Below, piece by piece: positions 1-5,017 of a stretch of DNA of 5,017 nucleotides. The DNA is from DATGMB01 sp035293845 (GTDB lineage: Bacteria > Acidobacteriota > Terriglobia > Bryobacterales > Bryobacteraceae). The stretch covers positions 1 through 5,017 of the forward strand of contig DATGMB010000336.1 in the NCBI GenBank assembly GCA_035293845.1, in the 5' to 3' direction. The notes under the pieces were generated by a model. That model saw only the letters and a list, made by a program, of their open reading frames with translations. It did not search any database and had not been told where the DNA came from. Each line of letters begins with the position of its first letter. Position 1 is the stretch's first letter. The position numbers and the translations under genes are program-made.

Positions 1-261
1 TTCCTGCAGGCGCGCGGCCACGGGCTGGAGGCTCATCTCCGGATTCGGCTTGCCCTTGGGGCGGCCGAGGTGAGAAGCCAGGATGACACCGGCGCCGTGA
101 TCGAGCGCGTACTGGATGGTCGGCAGCGAGGCGCGGATGCGTTTATCGCTGGTGATTTCCATGGCGCCTTGCGCTGTCTTTTCGAGCGGCACATTGAAGT
201 CGACGCGGAGGAACACGCGCTTGCCGCGTAGGTCGAGATCGCGAATGGATGAGTAGGGCAT
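1..261 (-). CDS. pgk: Phosphoglycerate kinase, N-terminal part (cut by left edge)
   Basis: This is the start of phosphoglycerate kinase, the cytoplasmic glycolytic enzyme that moves phosphate between 1,3-bisphosphoglycerate and ADP. The 87 codons present show the typical N-domain order. The strand RVFLRVDFNVPL (residues 15-26) carries the substrate-binding Asp21 and Asn23. The DKRIRASLPTI segment (39-49) holds the conserved arginine at 41. SHLGRPKG (63-70) carries His64 and Arg67 of the basic patch. Full-length enzymes have about 400 residues, so roughly four fifths lies beyond the left edge. The ATG at 261 gives the usual short N-terminus before the first strand. No clear Shine-Dalgarno sequence precedes it. 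It is transcribed away from the protease gene. There is no sign of decay in the part seen. Confidence 0.96.
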   Translation of the reverse strand, partial: MPYSSIRDLDLRGKRVFLRVDFNVPLEKTAQGAMEITSDKRIRASLPTIQYALDHGAGVILASHLGRPKGKPNPEMSLQPVAARLQE

Positions 262-360
262 GTGGGATAGAAATTTGAGGGTAGCACGCCGCGGGGACCC
301 GAGGAATGTTCCGTTTGCGGGCGTGAAACAGTGTCAGCCATTACAACGGTCGAGTTATTC

Positions 361-387
361 TTAAACTAATTCATTTGACTTCAAATC
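361..387 (-). promoter_or_regulatory. Possible sigma70-type promoter for pgk
   Basis: Read on the minus strand, TTGAAG (complement of 379-384) is followed after 16 bases by AAGAAT (about 357-362). This matches the consensus hexamers at four of six positions each and would give a leader of about 90 bases before pgk. It overlaps the rightward promoter of the protease. It is a weak match, and pgk may instead be transcribed from another site. Confidence 0.25.
373..386. promoter_or_regulatory. 14-bp dyad over the divergent -35 region, candidate operator
   Basis: ATTTGA-CT-TCAAAT is a perfect 6+2+6 inverted repeat. It contains the -35 hexamer of the rightward promoter and most of the -35 of the possible leftward promoter. 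A dimeric regulator bound here could block either direction. No regulator gene is in the window, and an AT-rich dyad of this size can also occur by chance. Confidence 0.35.
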
Positions 388-403
388 GGCTCGCCGACAT
401 AAT
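375..403 (+). promoter_or_regulatory. Sigma70-type promoter for the protease-lectin gene
   Basis: TTGACT (375-380) and CATAAT (398-403) are separated by exactly 17 bases. Each hexamer matches the housekeeping consensus at five of six positions. Transcription would begin near 410, leaving a leader of about 118 bases before the ATG at 529. The region is AT-rich against a GC-rich background. This is the best promoter in the window, but it rests on pattern matching only. Confidence 0.6.
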
Positions 404-514
404 TCTGTTCGGGCTAATCCTCTACTCTCCGTTTTAGGCAATCCTACCGGCCGGTGGAGACTATCTGCCGCTGAGCCGGAGGTAAGCCTTGTCTTCACCG
501 CCAAACCAAATTTC

Positions 515-521
515 CTGGAGG
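515..521 (+). promoter_or_regulatory. Ribosome binding site of the protease-lectin gene
   Basis: CTGGAGG lies 7 bases before the ATG at 529 and is a strong Shine-Dalgarno match. In the same frame a TGA at 472-474 is followed by no ATG, GTG or TTG before 529. The start is therefore fixed, and the protein cannot be extended to gain a signal peptide. Confidence 0.8.
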
Positions 522-528
522 CAAACAC

Positions 529-2541
529 ATGCCGCTTAATGTGGGAACGTTTATTGAGGCCAACCGGCGGGTTAATGCCAGCTGGACTGCTGCCGAAAAT
601 TTCATCACCGCTCTCGAGGACGATGCCCGGCGAATCCGTCTCGGATATCGTCCAGGACCCGGCGAGTTCGCGCTGGAAGAACGGGAACAGGTCTCCAGTG
701 CCACGCTCGAACGCAGCGATAACGCGGCGGCCGCAGCGGCCGCGGCGGCTGCCTATCCGGCCGCCTTCGACTGGCGCGACGTCGGCGGGTCCAACTACAT
801 CTCGGGTATCAAAGATCAGGGAAACTGCGGTTCCTGCGTGGCATTCGGAACCGCGGCGGCGATCGATGCCGCCATGCGCATCGCGAAGCAGATCCCCGTG
901 GGCAGCAATCGCAGCGGCGTTCTCGATGATGTTTCCGAGGCCCAGTTGTTCTACTGCGGCACCAGCAACGCCTGCGGCCTCGGCTGGTACGTTTCCGCCG
1001 CCCTCGCCTTTGCGACCAGTCCGGGCCTGGTGCCCGAATCGGAGTATCCCTACACCGCTGGCAACCAGGCCTGCGCTCCGCCGAACGACTGGCACGCGAT
1101 CACTACGGCAGTGGGCAGCTCAGCAGGCTACTCCTCACCTACCCAGATGAAGCAGGCGCTCGCCACGACCGGACCCCTGATTACCTGTTTTAGTGTTTAT
1201 CAGGACTTTTACTCCTACTCGAGCGGCGTCTACCGCCATCATTCCGGCTCCCTCGAAGGCGGACACTGCGTCTGCTGTATCGGTTATAGCGACGAACTGG
1301 GCGCCTGGCTCTGCAAGAACAGTTGGGGCACCGGATGGGGAGAGCAGGGATACTTCTGGATTGCGTATGGGCAATGCGGCATCGATGCTTATATGTACTC
1401 GGTTCAGGCCTTATCGCGCATCTGGATGCGCACGGCCGTCGCGGGCTCTCCCCTGGCCTCGATGCTTGTGGGTAGCGGCGACCCCCGCTACTACTACATG
1501 GGCGGCCAAGGCCACGTGCAGGAGCTCGCGTGGTCCGGAGGCCGATGGAGTCATCGCGACCTGACCACCGAGGCGCAAGGTGCCCCGCCCGCTCTGGCCA
1601 AGGATGTCCTGGCGGCGATGGGTACGGGCGGGTCGCTCGATCCGCGCGTCTATTACCTGGCGCTCGCCAACAATCACGTACATGAACTGGCCTGGGTGAG
1701 CGGCGCGTGGCACGATCGCGACCTGACACAGGAGACCAGCGGTCCGGCGCCCACTGCGCTGTCGCAGGTGGCCGCGCTGGGCAGCGGAGGATCGCTCGAC
1801 CCCCGCGTCTACTATCTCTCTGCCGACAAGCACGTGCAGGAGCTGGCCTGGTCTGGCGGCGGCTGGCACGTGCGCGACGTCACGGCCTCGGCATCCGCCC
1901 CTGGCGCCGCGCCGAGTGTGGTGACCGGATTCGCCACCGGTTCCAGCCGCGACCCGCGGGTCTACTACACCACCCCCGACCAGCATATTCACGAGTTGGC
2001 CTGGGTCAGCGGTGGCTGGCATCACCGGGACATTACGAGCGATGCCGGCGCTGCTCCCAATGCGGGGACGAGCATCCGCGCTATGGGAGTCGGGACGAGC
2101 CTGGACCCGCTGGTCTATTACATTTCGAATGGCAGCCACATCCACGAACTCGGCTGGTCCGGCGGCTCCTGGCATGACCGCGATGTGACGAAAGACTCCG
2201 GCGCGCCGGCGGCAGGCGGAGCAGCCCTGGCCGCGGTAGGCGTCGGTTCCGCGCACGATCCGCGGGTCTATTACGCGGCCGGCAATGGGCATATTCACGA
2301 ACTGGCCTGGGCCAACGGCGGCTGGCACCACCGGGATATCTCGCAAGAAAGCGGCGCCAGCGCGATAAACGCGAACAGCCCGCTTACCGCTACCGTCGTG
2401 AGTAACAGCGCCGACCCGCGAGTCTACTTCCTCGACAACAACGGCGACACCTGCGAGCTGGCGTTTATCAGCGGCGCCTGGCACTTCCGTAACGTGTTGG
2501 GCGGAACCCTTACGGCCTTGGGGGCCGCCGCCGGCCGGTAG
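529..2541 (+). CDS. Papain-family (C1) cysteine protease fused to a seven-bladed beta-propeller lectin-like domain
   Basis: The 670-residue protein is a predicted endopeptidase with a carbohydrate-binding-like tail. Residues 1-65 look like a pro-segment (LGYRPGPGE near 38-46, then an acidic stretch). Ten alanines (66-75) link to the mature domain, which begins at FDWRD (80-84). Catalytic elements are all visible: oxyanion Gln97 and nucleophile Cys103 in QGNCGSCVAF, His246 in GGHC, and Asn264 in KNSWGTGWG. Valine replaces the tryptophan that usually follows the catalytic cysteine. The protease domain ends near 290. From about 305 to 665 come seven repeats with the pattern DPRVYY, H-I/V-HELAW, GGWHHRD-I/L-T. 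They resemble the fucose/O-methyl-sugar-binding PLL-type propellers. No signal peptide or membrane segment is seen, so the site of action is unclear. The protease call is very firm; the lectin assignment is by resemblance. The convergent neighbour encodes a chagasin-like inhibitor of this protease class. Confidence 0.93.
   Translation: MPLNVGTFIEANRRVNASWTAAENFITALEDDARRIRLGYRPGPGEFALEEREQVSSATLERSDNAAAAAAAAAAYPAAFDWRDVGGSNYISGIKDQGNCGSCVAFGTAAAIDAAMRIAKQIPVGSNRSGVLDDVSEAQLFYCGTSNACGLGWYVSAALAFATSPGLVPESEYPYTAGNQACAPPNDWHAITTAVGSSAGYSSPTQMKQALATTGPLITCFSVYQDFYSYSSGVYRHHSGSLEGGHCVCCIGYSDELGAWLCKNSWGTGWGEQGYFWIAYGQCGIDAYMYSVQALSRIWMRTAVAGSPLASMLVGSGDPRYYYMGGQGHVQELAWSGGRWSHRDLTTEAQGAPPALAKDVLAAMGTGGSLDPRVYYLALANNHVHELAWVSGAWHDRDLTQETSGPAPTALSQVAALGSGGSLDPRVYYLSADKHVQELAWSGGGWHVRDVTASASAPGAAPSVVTGFATGSSRDPRVYYTTPDQHIHELAWVSGGWHHRDITSDAGAAPNAGTSIRAMGVGTSLDPLVYYISNGSHIHELGWSGGSWHDRDVTKDSGAPAAGGAALAAVGVGSAHDPRVYYAAGNGHIHELAWANGGWHHRDISQESGASAINANSPLTATVVSNSADPRVYFLDNNGDTCELAFISGAWHFRNVLGGTLTALGAAAGR
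1441..2526 (+). repeat. Seven tandem propeller-blade repeats inside the protease-lectin gene
   Basis: The conserved DP of each unit falls at residues 318, 371, 424, 475, 526, 577 and 629, giving periods of 53, 53, 51, 51, 51 and 52 residues. Each unit runs: small hydrophobic strand, G-GS, DPRVYY, a variable turn, HIHELAW, a glycine-rich turn, W-H-RD-I/L-T. Units 2-6 are nearly canonical. Unit 1 has DPRYYY and WSHRD. Unit 7 is degenerate (DTCELAF, WHFRN). A leftover strand TLTALGA at 660-666 matches the first strand of the other units and could close the ring with unit 1. The DNA copies are diverged, so this is a protein-level repeat rather than a recent duplication. Confidence 0.85.
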
Positions 2542-2556
2542 CCGGAGGGCCTACCG
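2536..2556. terminator. Hairpin spanning both stop codons, possible shared terminator
   Basis: CGGTAG (2536-2541) and CTACCG (2551-2556) are exact inverted copies, and GCC/GGC inside can extend the stem with one bulged base. The stem includes the TAG of the protease and the TAG of the opposing inhibitor gene, so it would form in both transcripts. There is no clear T-run on either side, so intrinsic termination is uncertain. Confidence 0.35.
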
Positions 2557-2871
2557 TTCCACAATCCGAATCCGCACGTTCCATGAATCCTGCGGCGGCT
2601 TCCCCGTCTCCCAAGACCGCCGCAGGAACGCGTGAATCTCGCTCATTCCAGTCTTCACGCTTCGGAAGCGAAAATGGCGCGTGCCCCCGGCCCCCGGGAG
2701 ATTGCCCGCCGGTTGATACTCGTCGCCCCGCAGGAGCAGGTGATCGCCGGCCTCGACGTGCCAGCGGTATCCTGTCGTCGGGTTTTCAGGCAGATTGACT
2801 ACAATTTCCGTGCCGAGCGGGATCTCGATTTCCTTACCCTTCTCGGCCGGTCCGAGGGACTTTTCCGTCAT
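2551..2871 (-). CDS. Chagasin-like (I42 family) inhibitor of papain-type cysteine proteases
   Basis: The 106-residue product fits the usual size of about 110 for chagasin-family inhibitors. These are small beta-sandwich proteins that insert three loops into the active-site cleft of C1 proteases. All three loops can be placed: NPTTGYRW at 30-37, the glycine-rich GAGG at 60-63 preceding HFRFR, and RRSWE at 84-88. The last has serine where RPW is typical. No signal peptide is visible, unlike many bacterial family members that are exported. The frame stays open to an ATG at 3084, but the extra 71 residues are low-complexity, rich in Arg, Pro and Gln, and unlike the family. The ATG at 2871 is preferred because a promoter lies just before it. 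The gene converges on the C1 protease with a 9-bp gap, which makes that enzyme the obvious candidate target. Confidence 0.87.
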   Translation of the reverse strand: MTEKSLGPAEKGKEIEIPLGTEIVVNLPENPTTGYRWHVEAGDHLLLRGDEYQPAGNLPGAGGTRHFRFRSVKTGMSEIHAFLRRSWETGKPPQDSWNVRIRIVER

Positions 2872-2877
2872 GGCTCG

Positions 2878-2906
2878 ATTCTCGATGGACACGACGGCCG
2901 GGTCAA
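2878..2906 (-). promoter_or_regulatory. Promoter of the inhibitor gene, placed for a leaderless mRNA
   Basis: On the minus strand TTGACC (2906-2901, five of six consensus) is followed after exactly 17 bases by GAGAAT (2883-2878, four of six). The -10 ends only 6 bases before the ATG at 2871, so transcription would begin at or beside the start codon. No convincing Shine-Dalgarno sequence exists there, which agrees with leaderless translation and supports the short form of the protein. Confidence 0.5.
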
Positions 2907-3089
2907 GAGGGGCAAGGTGCTGGGACGGCGATCGGTGCGGTGCGGTTCCCGTCCTTCCTTGCCGCTTAGGATCGGGCGGTGAAAGCTGTGCCGCTCTGCG
3001 AACTTGAACGGATCGTTGCTTTCCGGGCGCGCAGAAGGACTGTTCGAGTTGGCGAAAACGGGAGCAGTGCGTCGTGTGGTGCAACCGGG

Positions 3090-3104
3090 TCTACCTGGGG
3101 TAGA
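3090..3104. repeat. Short inverted repeat upstream of the DUF3738 gene
   Basis: TCTACC and GGTAGA are perfect 6-bp inverted copies around a TGG spacer. The element sits 28 bases before the -10-like TATGAT at 3132. It may be a regulator site or a small hairpin. With only six pairs, chance is a fair explanation. Confidence 0.25.
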
Positions 3105-3131
3105 TAGCAGTTTAGCCGGCCCGGGGCGAGG

Positions 3132-3137
3132 TATGAT
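3132..3137 (+). promoter_or_regulatory. -10-like element before the DUF3738 gene
   Basis: TATGAT matches the -10 consensus at five of six positions. The only -35-like sequence is a poor TTTAGC at 3111-3116 with a short 15-base spacer. Transcription would begin near 3144, giving a leader of about 5 bases to the GTG at 3149 or about 17 bases to the ATG at 3161. Confidence 0.3.
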
Positions 3138-3148
3138 CGCTAAGCGTC

Positions 3149-3934
3149 GTGACCATTGCTATGTTAAAGGCACAGATTCATCACAACACTTTTGGCACTC
3201 GGCTACCGAAGGCAGCAGTGCTTGTTATGGCAAATATTGCCGCGTGCCTGTCGCCCACCCAAATTCTGGCGCAAGCGCCGACTTTCGACGCCGCAGCCAT
3301 TCGTCTCACGGACCCCAGCAATGTCGGCTGTCAGTACTTCTGGCCCGACCCAGGACGATTCCGTGCGATCAACGCCACGCTGAAGTGCTTGATTCGTGCA
3401 GCCTACGGCGTTCAGGATTACCAAATCCGTGCCGCGGATGGGTGGATGGAGTCTCAGGGCTATGACATCGATGCAGTTGCGGTGCCCGGCATCACGGACC
3501 CTTCCCGGCGCCAGCTAGTGATGCAGCAATTGCTCGCTGATCGTTTTCATCTGCAGTTTCACCGCGAAAAACGCGAGGTCCCGGGATACATACTGACCGT
3601 AGGGAAAAGTGGACCCAAGCTGCATGAGGTCGCCTCGCCTGGGATTGGTGTTTCGATACGAACCGGACGAACGAACGGCCGCGGCGCGGACTTGGCGACG
3701 CTGGCGCGCGTACTTTCGACGCACCTGGGCCGCCCCGTTCGAGATGCCACTGGCCTTCATGGCTTCTACGATTTTTCATTGAACTGGGCACCTCTTAGCA
3801 GTGCGGATTCGGATGAAGCCGCCCCTGACCTGGTGGCAGCCCTCCAAGAGCAGCTGGGCCTGAAGTTGGACAAAGGAAAGATCGAAATCGAGATCATCAC
3901 GATTGACCTCGCCGAGAAGCCAGGACAAAACTGA
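3149..3934 (+). CDS. DUF3738/TIGR03435 family exported protein (acidobacterial family of unknown function)
   Basis: The product has about 260 residues and the family hallmarks throughout. PTFDAAAIR follows the export signal. Then come GRFRAINATLKCLIRAAYGV (near 69-88) and the block GWMESQGYDIDAVA. LLADRFHLQFHREKREVPGY follows, and LGRPVRDATGLHGFYDFSLNW comes near the C-terminus. The ending is the usual ALQEQLGLKL with a lysine-rich strand and a final short tail. The hydrophobic stretch at about 22-41 (GTG numbering) with an AQA site at 41-43 suggests Sec export. Cys33 in IAAC might instead be a lipobox, though it is poorly placed. The function is unknown; the family is greatly expanded in Solibacter-type genomes. 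The start is uncertain: GTG at 3149 or ATG at 3161 (257 residues), neither with a Shine-Dalgarno sequence. Nothing ties it to the protease pair except position. Confidence 0.9.
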   Translation: MTIAMLKAQIHHNTFGTRLPKAAVLVMANIAACLSPTQILAQAPTFDAAAIRLTDPSNVGCQYFWPDPGRFRAINATLKCLIRAAYGVQDYQIRAADGWMESQGYDIDAVAVPGITDPSRRQLVMQQLLADRFHLQFHREKREVPGYILTVGKSGPKLHEVASPGIGVSIRTGRTNGRGADLATLARVLSTHLGRPVRDATGLHGFYDFSLNWAPLSSADSDEAAPDLVAALQEQLGLKLDKGKIEIEIITIDLAEKPGQN

Positions 3935-3981
3935 CATCAGCCGGCCGCTCAGTGGCGAGCATCCGCGGCAATCGCGCGCGG

Positions 3982-3987
3982 TACACT
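3982..3987 (+). promoter_or_regulatory. -10-like element before the nucleoside symporter gene
   Basis: TACACT matches the -10 consensus at four of six positions and ends 7 bases before the ATG at 3995. No good -35 lies at the expected distance. The local sequence GGTACACTTGCT resembles GGTATGATCGCT before the DUF3738 gene. Read-through from that upstream gene, 60 bases away, is an alternative. Confidence 0.25.
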
Positions 3988-3994
3988 TGCTGCT

Positions 3995-5017
3995 ATGCTG
4001 AATTCCCGTGGCGCGCGGCTTGGCCTGATGATGTTCCTGAATTACGTCGTGTGGGGCGCGTGGTACGTCACGCTCGACACGTACCTCAAGAACACGCTGC
4101 ATTTTTCGGGTACGCAGGCGGGAGCGGTATTCGGCACGACGGCGCTGGCGAGCATGATCTCGCCGTTTTTCATCGGGATGATTGCGGACCGCTTCTTCGC
4201 GGCCGAACGGGTTCTGGCGGTGCTGCACCTCGTCGGCGCGGCGCTGCTCTACGGGGTGACGCGGGCCTCGGGCTTCGGCGCCGTCTACGGGCTGATGCTC
4301 GCCTACTGCCTGTGCTATTTCCCGACCATCGCGCTCACGAACTCGCTGGCGTTCCGGCAGGTCGAGGATGCGGGGCGGCAGTTTCCGGCGATCCGGTTGT
4401 GCGGGACGCTGGGGTGGATCGCGGTCGGCTGGACGATCGGGCAGTTGGGCCTGGAGCAATCGGCGGGAATGTTCTACCTGGCGGCGGGGGCGTCGCTCGC
4501 GATGTGCGTGTACAGCCTGACGCTGCCGCACACACCGCCGGCGGGCAAGGGCGCCCCAGTTACGCTGCGGAGCGTGCTCGGGCTCGATGCGCTGGTGATG
4601 CTGAAGCGGCCGGCGTACCTGGTGTTCATTTTGGCGTCGATTCTGGCGTGCATTCCGCTGACGTTCTATTTCTCGTTCGGCAATGCGTACCTGAACGATG
4701 TCCACGTGCAGAACGCGGCCGGAAAGATGACGCTGGGGCAGGCCTCCGAGGTGGTTGCCATGCTGCTGATGCCGCTGGTATTCCGGCGGCTGAGTGTGCG
4801 GGCAATTCTGCTGCTGGGCCTGTTTTCGTGGTCGCTGCGGTACGGGCTGCTGGCGTACGGGAACGCCGGCCCTGCGATGTGGATGTTCTACGTGGCGATC
4901 CTGCTGCACGGAGTCTGCTTCGACTTCTTCTTTATGACGGGCCAGCTCTATGCCGATCAGGAAGCTCCCGGCAATTTAAGGGTGACAGCTCAGGGTTTTC
5001 TGACCTTCGTGACGTAC
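3995..5017 (+). CDS. MFS nucleoside:H+ symporter, NupG/XapB type (cut by right edge)
   Basis: This is an inner-membrane transporter of the Nuc_H_symport family, which imports nucleosides with protons. The 341 codons present, against about 400-420 for the family, form successive hydrophobic helices from residue 9 onward. Family signatures are visible. Helix 1 has WGAWYVTLDTYL (20-31). The helix 2-3 loop has GMIADRFFA. FPAIRLCGTLGWI (130-142) matches the FPPIRIWGTIGFI block of E. coli NupG. TLGQASE precedes the helix with LLMPLVFRRL, and LFSWSLRYGLLAYG follows. The end FDFFFMTGQLYADQ precedes the last helices, which lie outside the window. No stop or frameshift is seen. The ATG at 3995 starts just ahead of the first helix but has no Shine-Dalgarno sequence. 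It follows the DUF3738 gene by 60 bases on the same strand. The exact substrate cannot be told from sequence. Confidence 0.93.
   Translation, partial: MLNSRGARLGLMMFLNYVVWGAWYVTLDTYLKNTLHFSGTQAGAVFGTTALASMISPFFIGMIADRFFAAERVLAVLHLVGAALLYGVTRASGFGAVYGLMLAYCLCYFPTIALTNSLAFRQVEDAGRQFPAIRLCGTLGWIAVGWTIGQLGLEQSAGMFYLAAGASLAMCVYSLTLPHTPPAGKGAPVTLRSVLGLDALVMLKRPAYLVFILASILACIPLTFYFSFGNAYLNDVHVQNAAGKMTLGQASEVVAMLLMPLVFRRLSVRAILLLGLFSWSLRYGLLAYGNAGPAMWMFYVAILLHGVCFDFFFMTGQLYADQEAPGNLRVTAQGFLTFVTY

Larger units (their letters stand above)
262..528. other. Divergent intergenic region between pgk and the protease-lectin gene
   Basis: These 267 bases hold no supported gene. They contain the rightward promoter, the 14-bp dyad, a weak leftward promoter and the protease leader. 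The leader includes a 10-bp perfect palindrome ACCGGCCGGT (446-455) and a second Shine-Dalgarno-like GGAGGTAAG (478-486) with no start codon at a useful distance. I do not recognise a known riboswitch in the leader. Confidence 0.6.
2872..3148. other. Divergent intergenic region between inhibitor and DUF3738 gene
   Basis: These 277 bases hold no gene that I can support. Open frames exist on both strands, but their translations are compositionally biased and resemble nothing known. Contents seen are the inhibitor promoter at the left end, a short dyad TCTACC-TGG-GGTAGA at 3090-3104, and a -10-like TATGAT at 3132-3137 ahead of the DUF3738 gene. Confidence 0.6.

Noticed and set aside
33..341. A 102-residue minus-strand open frame overlapping pgk
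   Set aside because: It is in a different frame from the unmistakable phosphoglycerate kinase N-terminus and is rich in Ser, Arg and Pro.
446..455. ACCGGCCGGT palindrome in the protease leader as a regulator site
   Set aside because: A 10-bp GC palindrome in GC-rich DNA is expected often enough by chance, and nothing around it supports a binding site.
410..528. The leader of about 118 bases as a riboswitch
   Set aside because: I could not match it to any known riboswitch core and found no convincing terminator or anti-Shine-Dalgarno pairing.
721..756. GC-rich GCGGCCGC-containing tract as a possible DNA repeat or slippage site
   Set aside because: It encodes a ten-alanine linker using mixed GCG, GCC, GCA and GCT codons, so it is better explained as a protein linker than as a slipping DNA repeat.
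361..1095. A 244-residue minus-strand open frame covering the protease promoter and protease N-terminus
   Set aside because: It lies antisense to the catalytic domain and has no recognisable motif or convincing ribosome site.
1411..2484. A 357-residue minus-strand open frame across the propeller region
   Set aside because: Its apparent repeats simply mirror the blade repeats of the sense gene. The periodic pattern comes from the plus-strand protein, which has clear family motifs.
2872..3084. A 71-residue N-terminal extension of the inhibitor starting at 3084
   Set aside because: The extension is compositionally odd, has no signal peptide and is unlike chagasin proteins. A promoter lies inside it just before the ATG at 2871.
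3004..3465. A 153-residue plus-strand open frame overlapping the start of the DUF3738 gene
   Set aside because: It overlaps the well-supported family protein in another frame and shows no domain resemblance.
3776..4909. A 377-residue open frame on the minus strand opposite the nucleoside symporter
   Set aside because: Its translation is dominated by Arg, Gln, His and Pro with no recognisable domain. It mirrors GC-rich codons of a clearly real transporter gene, which explains the lack of stops.

Overview
The window looks like chromosomal DNA of an acidobacterium, probably from the Solibacter/Bryobacter side of the phylum. The main evidence is a gene of the DUF3738/TIGR03435 type, a family of unknown function that is strongly expanded in those genomes. 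High GC and GC-ending codons fit this. The assignment rests on family recognition by eye, not on a search.

Layout, left to right. (1) Positions 1-261, minus strand: the N-terminal 87 codons of phosphoglycerate kinase, running off the left edge. (2) 262-528: a relatively AT-rich divergent intergenic region with a good sigma70-type promoter (TTGACT-N17-CATAAT) facing right. Its -35 lies inside a 14-bp dyad that also overlaps a weaker promoter facing pgk. (3) 529-2541, plus strand: a 670-residue papain-family (C1) cysteine protease with an N-terminal pro-like segment and intact catalytic residues, fused to seven about 52-residue repeats that read as a seven-bladed beta-propeller lectin. (4) 2551-2871, minus strand: a 106-residue chagasin-like (I42) inhibitor of papain-type proteases, convergent with the protease and only 9 bp from it. 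(5) 2872-3148: a regulatory gap. (6) 3149 or 3161 to 3934, plus strand: the DUF3738/TIGR03435 protein with an export signal. (7) From 3995 to the right edge, plus strand: 341 codons of an MFS nucleoside:H+ symporter of the NupG/XapB type, truncated by the window.

The most interesting unit is the protease and inhibitor pair. A lectin-like propeller could bring a cysteine protease to glycans, and the neighbouring gene encodes a member of a family that blocks exactly this protease class. Neither protein has a visible signal peptide. The protease start is fixed by an in-frame stop upstream and a good Shine-Dalgarno sequence. The inhibitor has a promoter placed so that its mRNA would start at or next to the ATG. 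This suggests an enzyme and antidote arrangement with separately controlled expression, but the pairing is an inference from adjacency and family knowledge. The flanking pgk, DUF3738 and transporter genes look like ordinary chromosomal neighbours. No RNA genes, CRISPR arrays, insertion sequences or attachment sites were seen.
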